Shown: one piece after another, positions 32,332-44,214 of the stretch
Numbering within the stretch: position 1 is the first letter of the stretch
Layout: each line of letters opens with the position of its first letter
NCBI GenBank assembly: GCA_001630475.1
Contig: KV419405.1
Span: 683,841-747,840 of the forward strand
Direction: 5' to 3'
Length of the DNA stretch: 64,000 nt
From: Sistotremastrum niveocremeum HHB9708
Lineage: Eukaryota > Basidiomycota > Agaricomycetes > Sistotremastrales > Sistotremastraceae
Program-made: the position numbers and the translations under genes
The notes under the pieces: model-generated
Database searches by the model: none
Seen by the model: only the letters and a program-made list of their open reading frames with translations
Told to the model about the DNA's origin: nothing

Positions 32332-33235
32332 TCAAAACATTCCGGGGAAACCCCTTCCATTCATATCCCTCGATGGCGTTGGCGAGCCAGAGTGTCCATT
32401 CATCATCCCATGTGCCATCCCGTTCATCATACCGGGCATCCCATTCATCGGTGATCTCATATTCGCATATCCGGGGGTCTGGGGGCTGAAAGGCATACCG
32501 GAGTTTTGCTGCTGTTGCTGTTGCTGCTGTGCCATCTGGCGGTACAAGACGTCTTGAACCGGAGAGCCTTGTTGATGCTGTAGATGACTCGGAAGGCCTG
32601 AACCAGTCATGTATGAATACGGAGTTTGAACATTTTGCTGAGGTGTTCTCGATGGTGTTCGCATGTAATTCATGCCTTGACCATGCTGAGGCAGATTATG
32701 AGGATGATGCTGTTGTGGAGAGGAGAAACCGATTTGAGAGGGGAAGGGGAAATGATCTCCTGGAGGAAGAGAGGACGACATGCCAGCCTCCTGCGGTGGA
32801 TGTTCAGGGGCTGGAGGTTCGGAAGATGCGTACAGAGGTGTCGAGTCGTAATACAGATTCGATCCTTTGTCAATGTGAAACCTGGGTTCAAGGTTTGAAC
32901 TCTGTTGGCAACGCGGTTGTTTCGTGACTCACATCTGAGATGCTACGTCCCATTGAGGCCCTCGCTCAGCACGGGCTTGAACTAGAAGTGAATTCCATTC
33001 AGATGCATTCTCCTGCTCCCACGTCAGTCGCGGTACCAGCAAATGGATTGACCAAACTTACGGCCCCTGCTCCTAGAAAAGTGGAGGGGTCATGACCTGC
33101 ATTGTGGCCCTGATAACGGATGCGCTGCGACGCCGCCTGTCGACGTATGTGGCTTGTCAACGATGAACTGGGGCGCTTTGCACCATGTCTCGGGACTCGG
33201 ACTGCAATATCGCGTGTCGGTTTTGAGGGAGACAT
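32332..33235 (-). CDS. Gln/Met/Pro-rich protein, unknown function, 267 aa
   Basis: Exons on the minus strand 33235-33062, 33012-32933, 32881-32332. A basic N-terminus (MSPSKPTRDIAVRVPRHG) leads to NASEWNSLLVQARAERGPQWDVASQM, the most ordered part, then a low-complexity half with HLQHQQ, a run of eight Gln after MA, and MNGM/GMMNGM repeats near the end. No domain recognised. Glutamine- and methionine-rich low-complexity ends occur in transcription co-regulators and RNA-granule proteins, but that is only a compositional hint. Clean introns with normal consensus support a real gene. Confidence 0.7.
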
Positions 33236-33462
33236 CTATCGAACCGGCCAATCTATGCGGCGAGCGGAGAATCAAAGCCAAACGTCCGGTAACCCCATTA
33301 TTATTTCTTGTCTATATTTACAATGAAACAAACAAACACCGAGCCGTTGAGTTGGGGGGTTAGCTACAAATACAAAAGTACTACGAAGAAAAGCAACTGA
33401 TAAGATAACAAAACGCAACAATCTTGAAGCACAAATGACAAAGCAAAGAACTGTCCCAAAAA

Positions 33463-35446
33463 TCAGTGCGAATGTGAAGCTTCTGCCCACACTTTTTCCC
33501 ATCTCGTTAGTTCCTGCCTTAGCCTCAAGACACGCTCTTGGTTCAAAGGGTGCACTCCTTGTCCCATAGCCCATGAGCCTTGAGGTGGAGTTTCGAGATT
33601 ACTGTCGGCAGAGCACTCAGTGTTCTGATCGATGCGTCGCTCCCAGAACTTGATGGCTTCGCGAGGATCAAATCCTGCGTAAGCCAATAAGCGTGCCGAG
33701 ACAACATCTAGATCAGAGGATTAGAAATGATGTGTGGGACATCAGGAGTGATATGAACCAACCTGCTTCGATCTCCATCTTTCTCCCGCTACAGATCTCT
33801 CCGCGTTTGCTGATTTCTCCAGATCCTACTTTACTCATTTGGGCCAAAGCATCGTTGACGAAGGGCCCAAAGAACATGGTGAACGGAAACATTACAGTAC
33901 GGACAACGTCCGTGAAAATTGATACGACACTGGGAATAAGAATTGTCGCTGACGAGAGCGTCTCGAGGTGATGTGAAAGAACTAGATGAGCGAGCTCATG
34001 TGCAAGAAGCACAGCCAGCTCCGTAGTCTGTTCTTCAGTTGGAACAGGGGTCGACGTCCGCTTAGGCGAGCTGAGCAACGAGCCGAAGAGCTGCGACCAG
34101 AAAGAAGGCATAATGGTATTGGCAGGCACCGTCGCGGGAGGCGGGGCAGCATTAGGAGAATGCTGAAGGATTTCATCAAGGAAACCCGAGTAGACTACCA
34201 CGCCGCCAGCGCCATGGGGTCCAAACCCATAGCTGAATGCGTTTCTAGAGTCTGGCTTGTCGACAAGGAGGACAGAATATGGCGGGCCCAATAATGTGTG
34301 GGCAGGCACATGATCTTGCTCTTCACCCGAGGGCACATGGCGAGAACACCAGGCCCGCAGCATCTGCGTAGCTCGAGGACGTGGCAGAAGTGGATATTTG
34401 GAAGGCGGCGGGAATGGAACTTCGGGATCTTCTGGTCTGATTTTGTGGGGATCAAGGGATTGCTCGATCTGCAGAACAGGGATGACGTGTTCAAGCCTGC
34501 GAAGTGTTGATTCCACCCACTGCGCCCGCCAATCTTGTGGAGGGATGACTTCTGGTGGGGTCGCGGAATCAGACGTGGAGGAGAGGATACTGGCGACGGC
34601 CGCTCTCCAGCCATTGCCGGCTAGTTGTTTCGCGATCTGGTCTTCCTCTTCCGCAGATAGTAAAATCAATCTCCACCTGAAATAGAACATGAGATACGCT
34701 GAAACTGAAGAGCTATAGCAACTCACCTTCCAGTAAGGGGCGCCCGTTCGAGACTCGCAAGCATAGTAGCTGCGATCAATATGGTGGGAAGCAAAAATAA
34801 GACACGGAGGAGAATTTTATTATAGCGAAGCATTTTCGTAAGATGGGGCAGCTTATGTTCCCATTGAGGCATGTGTTCTGGTATCTTGCGGATCCATTTC
34901 CGTAGCATTTTGTGCTTAACCACTATAGCAGGTACTGAAACAAAGTGGGGTTAGCACATATAGCATGTTTCAGAACTGATTCACAGATGATAACGTACCC
35001 AAGGTCATAGCGACTCGGACAACGGTATTGGCGATACCTAGAGCCGTTGAAGACTATCGTCAGAACGTAAACGTCAGCCATGAGCATTGGCGAAACGACC
35101 AAAAAAACTTCACCTTCAATGTGCCCAGCAGTGCCAAGATTAGGGGCGGTCCCATCTGGTTTCTCCTGGTGACATGGAAGTCTCTGACAGAACAATCCTT
35201 TTCTCTGATACGTCCCGCCAGAGACAGCTTGAGCTTGGAGCATCTCCCTAAAGTGCCAGTGTTAAGACGATCTAGCCCTAAGCCAACTCTGCCTGCAGAC
35301 ATGAAACTGATATGCGACTTTTGGTGCGCCGATGAAGTAGGAGAAGAAAAGGGGAAGTGATGGAAAGCTGGACGACGTAGAGACCGTGTATGAAGAACAG
35401 AGAGTAGCTCAGGACTGAAGTGTGGTGGCAGCGATCTTGCCAACAT
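33463..35446 (-). CDS. OMA1: Mitochondrial inner-membrane metalloprotease Oma1 (M48), 584 aa
   Basis: Exons on the minus strand 35446-35114, 35053-34999, 34934-34727, 34676-33763, 33707-33463. A long Arg/Ser/His-rich presequence (MLARSLPPHFSPELLSVLHTRS) ends near a hydrophobic stretch; exon 3 encodes the membrane helix VLFLLPTILIAATML. The catalytic motif LLAHELAHLVLSHH is near residues 425-429 and the third zinc ligand is the Glu in KMEIEAD, after a roughly 65-residue insertion containing hydrophobic VSIFTDVVRTVMFPFTMFF. In yeast Oma1 acts in inner-membrane quality control; in animals it is stress-activated and cuts OPA1. The protein is larger than yeast Oma1 (345 aa) through an N-terminal and a central Pro-rich extension. 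Confidence 0.92.
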
Positions 35447-35629
35447 TGATCATAGTGGAACCAGCCCCGGTGGTAGTCCCTTCAATTTCGGTTACTCAGC
35501 ATGGCTGCGCGTCTTCCATAGACGCCCACATATTTGTTATCTGAAACATCGACTATATCGTGCTACTACGCCACAAGCCTTATCGTACATTCAATCCCAA
35601 CACCACAAGTCAACAAAAGTAAGAGCCCG

Positions 35630-37072
35630 TCAAGGATTAGACACGTAGGAGGCCTCGTTGAAGAGCACGCCCTTCACGGATGCCTTGCCATCAGGCACGA
35701 CAGAAGCTGGGCCGGACAGTTCCAGCGTCGTGGGATTAAGCCACTGCGGTTCATGTTAGTTCGAAACAGAAAACCGAGTCATAGCGACTGCGGTGACTCA
35801 CCTGGTAAATGTATGGTTTGGCCCCGGAAACGTAGTTTACGACTGTTTTGAGTACTTTTGGTATCTCCGCCAATACGTCGACCTTCTCGAGTAAACCCAG
35901 CGGAGCCGCAGGCCCTCCCACGTCCACTTCTAAAGAAGCATTAAAAGGGCCCTCACCGTTGATCGCCGAGGCTCCCCATTGGAATACAATCTTCGATGGT
36001 TGCTTGTATCCTGTGTCACGATCGAATGTGGGCTGTATATGTTCAGCCTGTGACTTGTCCGCCTTCTCAGCAGCTGGCGTCTCGCCAGGCCAAGAAGTCT
36101 CGCCGCTGACTGCCACAAGTTTGTTGCCGACGACGAGCGATCCGATGTTCGTCTTGACTCCCCCTGATCCGGCTCCGCTCTTCCCGAAGTCATCGATGGT
36201 CGTGAACTCCATTTGAATAGCAGAAACACCCCCCAGCTCTTTGCTCTGGAAGTTCGCAAAGTTCCATCGTTGAGCAACAAGATTGGGCCGCATGCCTTGG
36301 ATCGCGTGCGCGAACATCCCAATACCGTCGATCGCGAGAGCTTTTCCATTGAGAATGACATGCCCGGTAGCTTGGGTACGAGGCCAGAATCGATGAACCA
36401 CGAACCCTTCAGGCTTCGCCTGATTCGAGCCAAAATATGAGTATCCTCCCTTGGGGCCGTTTCCTAACTTCCAGCCTTTAGCTTGCCTCGATACAACGAT
36501 AGAGATCTGGAGATCATCCGTCGGTTTCCCAACAATGGTGTAGGTCTCATTATCTCCATTGAGGTTGTGGGTAATAGAGAATTGGTCGGCCTTGCAAGAT
36601 CTCTTGTCGAGTTTCGATCCAGCGGGAGGCGACGCGAAATTGGAAGCATTGATGCTCTTCCAGGTCGTCTCCTTTGTAGTAGGATTAAAGACTTTGACGA
36701 TAAACTGGATGGTTGGGAACCACACCCTAAACAACGCGACCGAAAGGCGGCAAGTTAGAAAGAGCGCTCGCCTCTCGCTAGCAAATCAAAACGCACCCGA
36801 TGGAGGAGTAAATCACTTGGCACAAGAGAAACGTGCCGTCTTCTAAGACATGATAATAGACTTGGGTTTCCGTGACGAAGCCACCCGCACAAGCCCACTC
36901 GGTGTCGGCGGGCTGGAGTTCCCCAAAATATTCCGACGGTTTGAATGCATCAGTGACCGGGTGAAAATTCTGAGCTTTCTCCTCTTCCTTTGACCTTCAG
37001 AAATCAAAAACACCGTTAGGCACAATATCTTCACAGTGAAATGTAGACGGACGAAAATATTCCAGAAAACAT
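35630..37072 (-). CDS. SVF1: Survival factor 1, lipocalin-like ceramide transfer protein Svf1, 417 aa
   Basis: Exons on the minus strand 37072-37049, 36987-36797, 36726-35802, 35743-35630. MFSGIFSS is the short amphipathic N-terminus by which Svf1 binds membranes. FHPVTDAFKPSEYFGEL, DTEWACAGGFVTETQVYY, GTFLLCQVIYSSIGVWFPTIQF, WKSINASNF, GYSYFGSNQAKPEGFVVHRFWPR, and the C-terminal YVSGAKPYIYQ follow the family. Yeast Svf1 carries ceramide from ER to Golgi and is needed under oxidative stress and diauxic shift. The first intron could also end at 36995 with donor GTGAAG; the join given keeps a shorter EEEKAQNFHP start. The start codon is 16 bases from the next gene on the other strand. Confidence 0.92.
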
Positions 37073-37088
37073 GCTTGACGTCGTCAGA

Positions 37089-38291
37089 ATGGAGTATGCG
37101 ATCAACAGCCGGTTGGCGACTCGCGACGCGCCGATGGCTGCACCCAACTCTTTGCTCGAATTCGAGTCTGAGCCTGATCATGGCCTACCATTTGACTATT
37201 TCCTGAACCAAGAGATATGGGATGAGCTGCCTGAAGTTGCCACGACAGGCCCCATCCAAGAAGGGCATCTGTATCGAGACAGGTTACAGAGCCTCATCGA
37301 CAGACAAATGAAAGACATTGAAACGTTTGCTTTACGAGAAGGCAAGACGTTTGATGAAGTATTGCGACATATGTGTATCTTGCTATATACTGATATGGAC
37401 AGAGTAGGTCAGACAGACCGTGGCTGTGAGCCATGCCAATTATCTTTTCAATCAAGCCACTCATGCCTCCAGCGTTCCCAGAGAAAGTACGTTTTGTCGT
37501 ATGCTTCTCATGGCCAATCCGTGTAACAGTTACATTAGAACATTTTGTCCCGAGTCCTCTACATGCTCTTCTCAGATCGCTCTCGCATACCCTGGAATCT
37601 CTGCACGCAGCGTCTGGGCATGACGCGCTCCTACTCGTCGTTTCACCGACGGACGACACCGATGGATGGTTGGGTGGCACACCACTGGGTCGAAAGTTCT
37701 GGCAAGACCTTCGAGGAGGAGGCATTCCAGGCGCTAGAGCCTTCAAAGCCGTGTCCCAAGCCGCCTACCTGAACGAACCCAAACTGAATTCAGGAAGGCA
37801 AAATGCCATCACAGCACCTCCAGCGCCGCCCGACCTCAAAGACCTTAGCAGTCGTGAGACTAAGACGGAACTCTATCGATGCATGAGAGATAGCCTAAGG
37901 TTTTTCCGGTTCAGTTCATTCAGTTGCTTGGCTGTCTTTCTTAGGTCCTTCAAGGCAAGTTTCCGGGGATCCACACGCTGAAATGAAATGGACGAAGCCT
38001 CAAAGCTTGGAAACTTCTTACCGCGTTCGTTTAATTGGCTGGCCCCTTGATGTCCCAATGCGCAACCCTTCTTATAATACCGTCGAAACAAATCGTGCTC
38101 TCCTGGAAGGTTTAAGGTCGCACACCATCTATTTCACGCGGATTTTCCAGTTGCAGGAAGGATCGGGAATGCAGCCTACCACAGCTGGACAATCGCCTTA
38201 TCATCCAGACCCCGGCGCATTCGACAATAGTGGTGTGCATTCACAGGGGGAAAAACGGAAAAGAGTCGAAAGCGGGCATGAGCTGAGATGA
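37089..38291 (+). CDS. Uncharacterised protein with a conserved agaricomycete C-terminal module, about 351 aa
   Basis: Exons 37089-37358, 37408-37486, 37530-37899, 37955-38291. Three in-frame starts are possible (37071, 37089, 37134). The N-terminal half carries LFNQATHASS and a helical SPLHALLRSLSHTLESLH; the C-terminal module, from AEMKWTKPQS through RVRLIGWPLDVPMRNPS to LLEGLRSHTIYF, looks like a compact domain I associate with uncharacterised agaricomycete proteins. A nuclear-type GEKRKRVE tail ends it. The first intron boundaries (GTATTG to AGTAG) are the least certain; another 40-base intron would also keep frame. No known function; nucleic-acid binding is only a possibility. Confidence 0.65.
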
Positions 38292-38429
38292 CTCACAATC
38301 AGGTTTAGATTATTTGACGTAGAATACTGCATAGCAATTTCTTGTGGTTGCATAATTTGCTTGCAATAGAAGCAAGCCTCTGCATTTGACCGTCACCGGA
38401 GCGTCAAATTGACCTGCTCTCAGCTTCCG

Positions 38430-39800
38430 ATGGGCCGCCAACATCCCAAAACCAAGACTGGCAGATCTGTTCCACAAAACAAGGCTGCTGCGACAAAGAC
38501 AGCCAGCACATCAAAGCCAGCACCCTCTATCCCAGCGCTCTTGACCAAAGTCCAAGAGTTGCTTACCCAATGCAACTATGAACTCGCCCTCAAATTTCTT
38601 CAGCGAATACTGAGCCAGAGTCCTCGTAATGTTGAAGCCTTGGGATATCTTGGAATCGTTCAGATAGAGACTGGAGAGCTCGAGAGTGCTAAGCAGGTAC
38701 GTACGGTCGAGATCACGAAAACTTCATCGGCTTATTCTAGCTATAGACATTCCTTTCACTCTTACCTCCCAATGAAGACATACCCAACCCGCCACCTGCA
38801 TCAGCACACCTCTACCTCGCTCAGTTACAAGACGAAGATCCTCGGATGGCTTTAACACATTATCAGGCAGCGCTGGATATTTTAGCCGCAAAGCTGAAAG
38901 CCAGCCAAGAATCAGGAGCCTCCGACAACTCGGAGGACGATGAGACGAAGTTGACTGCTATTCGTGCCATCGTTAGTATGGTGGAAATCTGGATGACTGA
39001 TCTTTGGTATGTGGATATTTCTCCTAGTTCGTCGTCCAGATGATATTTATTTTTCCTTAGCTTTGAACCTGAAGCAGAGGCACAATGTGACTCCTTGTTG
39101 CAGACCGCTTTATCAATAGACCCAACGAATTCTGAGGCGTTGATGTCCTTATCATCTGTACGGATGTCACAGAGTCGACCAGATGAAGCGAGAGAGCTTG
39201 CTGAGCGCGCCTGGGAAGGATGGAAAGATATTAAACCAGGTATAATTGCGATGTTCAGCTTTGTTGGCACACATTTATTCAAGCATCCCCTGCTTCAACA
39301 GAGGATCCTAAACAACCGTCTCCAAGCGTCCTGCTCTCTCTGACACGCCTTTTCTTGGAACTCGCTCTCTATCCGCCAGCACTGGCAGTCATTCAGTCAA
39401 TACTGGCAGTCGATGACCAAGAAGTCGAGGCTTGGTATCTTGAGGGATGGTGTTTCGTTCTTATGTCTGAACAAGTCAAAGAAACATCACAAAAGATCGA
39501 CGATCTGAGCGCCGAAGAATTAGCTCAGGATGCTCGGGATTGTCTTGAGATGTGCAAGATGGTGAGATTTCCAGATAGCCTCTCGTGATCTTTTCAAGAC
39601 TAACTCTTCTTTCTCAGTTGCACGAGAATCAAGATCATCCGGATGACGCACTTCTTGAACACACCAAAGAATTAATTTCCAACCTTGAAGCGGCTGGCGT
39701 TCATCCCTCGCCGATACACGAGGAAGAAGAGGGTGGAGCAGAAGATGAGGTTTGGGAGGATCTTGATGAGGATGAGGACGGAGACGTCGACATGAGTTGA
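38430..39800 (+). CDS. ACL4: Ribosomal protein L4 assembly chaperone Acl4 (TPR), 388 aa
   Basis: Exons 38430-38696, 38747-39006, 39061-39239, 39284-39561, 39618-39800. A basic leader precedes TPR-type repeats: QCNYELALKFLQRILSQSP, AHLYLAQLQDEDPRMALTHY, LLQTALSIDPTNSEALMSLS, LFLELALYPPALAVIQSIL, AWYLEGWC. The C-terminus is strongly acidic, ending DEDEDGDVDM. Length (yeast 387 aa), repeat layout and acidic tail match Acl4, which holds newly made Rpl4 until it joins the pre-60S particle. All joins are in phase with normal consensus sites. Confidence 0.88.
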
Positions 39801-39966
39801 GAACACCGTTTTACATTTAGCAGCAGTCCGGTTCCACTTTCCATATATTAGCACTTGACCCGGTGGAGATTTATGATATAATACAGCATGTGGTATGAAA
39901 TCTTGACAAAACATAATGTTACATTCATGCGTTACACGGCTGACATGAAAGAATACCTGAACCGAG

Positions 39967-40909
39967 TTACTCGGTATCAGAGATCCTGACGGATGATTCA
40001 CGACACCATAAATGATAGCAAAGGTCTGGAGAAGGCTGTTCGATGAATGCCCACTGTCCGTTGACCACCTCCCATGTCCGAAAAGGAGTGAGGACGATGG
40101 AGAAGATGACGCGCTGGATATGTGGACAATGGATCCGGATCGCTTGAAGAAATTGCACTTGTAGCGGGCTGTCTTGCAATGAGCTATGGCTTACAACCAA
40201 TGTCTGAAGGTTTCTCATAAGCGACAATGGGGGTATATAGTCTCCGGGCTAAGAGAAGGTTAGTAAAGACAAGAAGTCTGTACAAACACGATGGACGCAC
40301 ACTATCCGAAAGCCAGCATTCGCCAAGATAAGAGAGTAGGGGCAGGTGTGCTGCGATAACGCTCAGATCTTTTGCGGTAACTTTGAATCCTTGAGCGATA
40401 AGTAAGGACTTCAGGGATCTGGCAGCCCTAAGCTGGGGGATGAAGTCCTTGACTTCTTTGTCATTCCAACAATGGATTTCGAGGTGGGATATAGGTCGCT
40501 GTGGAATTAATGCGGCGGCGAGGTCGGGTGTGATGGAATGAAGGACTCGTAAATTGGGAAGGATGGAATTAGGGACGTCTTCGGGGGAGCTGGGGCCAAC
40601 AGGATGCAACACAGAAAGTTCCCATATCTCCCTCTGTTTGTCTAGAAATCGATACATACGCTGATCCAAGGGATCGGTGCATGTGAAATTTTTGAGCTTG
40701 AAGCTCACGCCATGGAGGAGCTGGGCAAACTGAGATGGGATGCCCTGAATGGATAATTTACGCAATTTATGCATGCGTCGTAGAGCGTGAAGAGCCGCTC
40801 TGGAAAGGCGGAATTCATCCTGGAGAGAGACGATGACCTTGTGAGTGGTATTTAGGTCCATTGGATTCGATAGTGTACAGTTGCCCGGAGAAATGGAACG
40901 TGCTGTCAT
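39967..40909 (-). CDS. F-box/LRR-like protein with uncertain N-terminus, at least 296 aa
   Basis: Exons on the minus strand 40909-40301 and 40248-39967. Leucine-rich spacing (LRRMHKLRKLSIQGIP, ILPNLRVLHSI, PISHLEIHCW, LRAARSLKSLLIA, LPLLSYLGECWL, LMRNLQTLVVS) and the ending FRTWEVVNGQW are typical of the large agaricomycete F-box protein class. The F-box itself is not in this frame. Just upstream on the same strand (about 41140-40960) a segment reads LSLRDIAILKLLDL and later LLPQLYTHI, which could be an F-box remnant joined by a 42-base intron (40980-41021 region), but a stop lies before any clear start. Either the 5' exon is mis-seen or the N-terminus is decayed. Substrate unknown. Confidence 0.55.
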
Positions 40910-42026
40910 ATGGCGAAAATTGTGGAGGGTGAGGCCGGATGAGAGGTGAGCGCAATGTAAAAGCTAAGGTGTAATGATCAGGATTTTAAGGACACCATTG
41001 GTCACGATGTGTGTGTAGAGTTGGGGCAGTAGGACAGAACCAACAGATGTCGGTGTTTCTCGATAGCTTCCACTTCTTATATAAATCCGAGGTATGTCAT
41101 TGAGATCGAGTAGCTTGAGAATTGCGATATCGCGGAGACTGAGGCCGAGGTAGCATATGGCACTTCAGTCACACATATACAGCCTCCAGAGCATTGCGTC
41201 GATTGAGAAATGGTGTACGGTCAGGAGACCATCGTGATGGAACAACAAATGCCATTCTATCAGTTGCGGAAGCAAATTGGAGGACACAGGTTGGGCCCTT
41301 CGGGCACATGGCTCGCACGGCCACGCACCGCCGCCTTGTTTATAACGTATAATGTCAAGATGCCGGGATAGACCAGCGATCGAGCGCTCCGGTTTTCTCG
41401 TGGTTATTTTTTGAACGTGCTTCGTTAGAATTAGACGTCGTGCTAGGCTGTGAATGCAAGCCAATCACAGGAGAAAACTTGCACACTAGTACCGCCGTCG
41501 TGCCCACGGCGAGGACCGCATTCGCCTGATTGATCGAGAGACAGCTCCAATATTTGGATAGCCGACCTTTTTTCAAACTTAACCTTTGATAGATTGGAGA
41601 GTTATTGAAGGGTAAATTTCCGACCATGTCAATAATCCGTCTAAGCGCAAGTGCGCCCCAGCAAAATTGGCTCATCAAGCATCATAGCGGCGCTATAGGG
41701 TCCACGTAGACTCTTGATAGCAAGCATTGCATAGATCGATCCAAATCAGTCTCCACCGTAAAGGGCCGTCGACATGTGTACGTTCTGTCGGGCCAGATAA
41801 CCCTGCTGCAGAGCAGAGCAGACAGTAAAAGCGACAAAGTGGCAAGCAAATGGTTTTCTCAGACAGCTAGTCACATCGACGTTCCAGAACAGGCTCCGCG
41901 TTGTACCAAAGAGTTTTTTTAGGATAAGTTGTTGAGCCAATGAAATAGCCAAAGCACACAACGCCCAGCGGTGGCAGAGGATGAGTTCGGCATCACGGTT
42001 GATTATGTAATTTAACCTTCAAGATC
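40910..42026. other. Intergenic with possible remnants of an F-box 5' exon
   Basis: 1.1 kb. Besides the F-box-like segment near 40960-41140, a 95-codon minus-strand frame with an ATG at 41627 (stop 41355) has one hydrophobic stretch (ANAVLAVGTTAVLVC) but no recognised domain; I do not call it. Two further minus-strand frames (41165-41464, 41746-41961) look like chance. No transposon termini or RNA gene seen. Base 42026 is immediately before the MRX10 start, so its promoter also lies here. Confidence 0.45.
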
Positions 42027-43413
42027 ATGCTGTCGCGTCGCATCTGCTCTCCCAGTCTTTGGAGGCTTTGCACTCAGAACAATGCCAGCACTTTATGTCG
42101 GCGCATGGCCACGACGTCTAGTCAACGAAACTATGACCCCCCTAAGCCTAAACCGAAAGCCACGACATCACTTAGAAAATCAGCTTCGGCTTCTCTGCCA
42201 ATACGATCGAATCCAACACCAACCCGAAGCCCTATTCAGTCCATATTTACCTTGACCACTGCAGAAAAGTACTACTTACCCGGGATTCGGGAAATTGCAC
42301 CAGAAGAGGGCATTTTATATCAAGACTGTTGGTGGATTCCCCGTTGGGGTGAAAATAATTCGTATGGAGAAATCTTTGTGTTTGGCAACGGGAGTTTCGT
42401 TTGCTGGGGACTTGGCCAGAAAGAAGCCCACAAATTCGCATCTCAGGTCATCGCTAGGCCTGGCATCCAACTAAACCCACTTAAAGAACTGGAAACTGAA
42501 GACTTGGAATTCGTGACCGACCCCGCCGAGTAAATTGATTTGTTTTCCGCTCTCCTGCATCAGCGACTCACAACCGATCAAGGCCAACGAGGCTGCAAGG
42601 CGATTTGATCATTCTTGGACATACACCTCCTTTGGACTCTGTTCCGCTGCTAACAAAAGGAGAGGGGAGGTCTGTTCTGCCCGCCGAAACGCTCTCCGCG
42701 CGCTACGCATTTTCACAAGCACTGGCACGATCGACAGCGCTCTCAGCGTTAGAGTCGGCGTTAGAGGATTACCTATCCTCCGTCGCACTTCTTCCACAGA
42801 CCCTCTCTGCCACCGGAAAACCGGGTCTCAGTCGAAAGGAACTCATCAAAAAACTTGGCGTACTGATGAAGTTCCGTCAAGGACTCAATCTTAACCATGA
42901 GAATTTTTCGGACACTCCTGATTTTTATTGGACCGAGCCTATACTGGAAGGTGGGTTGAGATTTGAACTCTGGGACGCTTGGTAATTGTTCCTTGCAGGC
43001 TATTTCAATTCAATGAGTGAAGCCTTAGAAATCAAGGGCCGCACAGTGTCTGTGAATGAGAAGATCACGTATGCTGTTGAAGTAAGTCAGTGACGAAATG
43101 TAGCAGCATCTCCGCTTAGACTTGCACAGACTCAATCTTTACTGAGGGAACTTCTCGCCGAGGTTAGCCGCTCGTTCGCTTTCTCACAAACGATGTTTGA
43201 CGTATCTTGTTTTAGTCGTCAGGCCACCGGATGGAACTTATAATCATCGCTCTCATCGCGGTGGAAGTCGTCATTGTAATGCCATCTCTTTCGCAAAAAT
43301 GAGCTCTGTGATTTAATTTGGTTTTACAGGCCATAATTCGGGATGGGCCAGAGTTATGGGAATTACTAGTCAAGCGTGACCAGACTGAAGCCGAGGTTTC
43401 ACCCAGGCCTTAA
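42027..43413 (+). CDS. MRX10: RMND1/RMD1 family (DUF155) mitochondrial protein, 376 aa
   Basis: Exons 42027-42529, 42583-42950, 42999-43081, 43130-43162, 43216-43275, 43330-43413. The N-terminus (MLSRRICSPSLWRLCTQ) is an Arg-rich mitochondrial presequence. LPGIREIAPEEGILYQDCWWIPRWGE, GEIFVFGNGSFVCWGL, RLQGDLIILG, ARYAFSQALARSTALSALE, GYFNSMSEALEIKGRTVSVNEKI and the C-terminal hydrophobic SGHRMELIIIALIAVEVVIAIIRDG define the family. Human RMND1 and yeast Mrx10 associate with mitochondrial translation. The first intron must end at 42582, skipping an earlier AG, to give RLQGDLIILG. Exon 4 is 33 bases. Confidence 0.9.
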
Positions 43414-44214
43414 ACATTTTCTTGCTCCACTCCACGTCTCATCGATGACCTCCCTTCAGTCTCGCCTTATCACACCCTACTTACTCTTTCGGGAATTCCA
43501 GCGCTCGATTATGGCTGTTGTTGGCGCCACTGTCGAGAGATGAATCGAGCATGTTATCTCAACGGTATAGGGTCCGAACTTCACCACTTCTGTAGTTGAG
43601 TGTACCATGGCCACACCATCAAGAGCGCTTTGCACCATATATGCTCGTACGGCCATGGACGCCACATCGGCGTCGCAAGTTATGGTTCATTTCCCGATGG
43701 CCGTGCCCGTACTTAGAGGAGAATGATGCATCGTGGCGATCTCATTGCGTCGTCAACGTATAAACACCACTAAAAGATGCCTTCAATTCGAAAGTTGAGT
43801 TCACTGGGTTACACGCGTAAACTCGGTCGGAGGGCTCTGCTCGAAATTATGCCGCCTTTTGAACAATATCACTCGCTTTGCAACTCATAAATATTGGATC
43901 CTGCCATGTATTTTGTGTGGTCCGTGATCTACCAGTGCCATACATGATATCGTAGCGAGTGCATCGCGATTTACCGTCGGTCAAGAATTAGTGGCATGCT
44001 TACCGGGAGTGACATTTGTTGGAGGCAGAGACGGTCGAAAAAATAACTACGTACTTGACATGGCTTTCGGCGAAAAGATGAGATTAATCTTCTCAGAGAG
44101 CGTGTTGATTGCACGAAGGCTTCACCACGATAGGCCCACAAGCTGACTAAGCAACCTCGGAAGATAACCTAACTAAGACAAGCAAGAGCAAACACAACCT
44201 CATCGAGTCCAGTC
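43414..44214. other. Intergenic, no gene seen
   Basis: 801 bases between MRX10 and SNU66. Only short open frames on either strand; no RNA gene, repeat or element end recognised. The last 100 bases before SNU66 are A-rich, fitting a 5' UTR. Confidence 0.55.

Noticed and set aside
37420-37623. Second frame with VSHANYLFNQATHASS as a separate gene
   Set aside because: It joins in phase to the flanking exons of the uncharacterised plus-strand gene through short GT-AG introns.
41355-41678. 107-codon minus-strand frame with one hydrophobic segment
   Set aside because: No homology, no splice or promoter signals, and weak codon bias; may be chance in a 1.1 kb gap.
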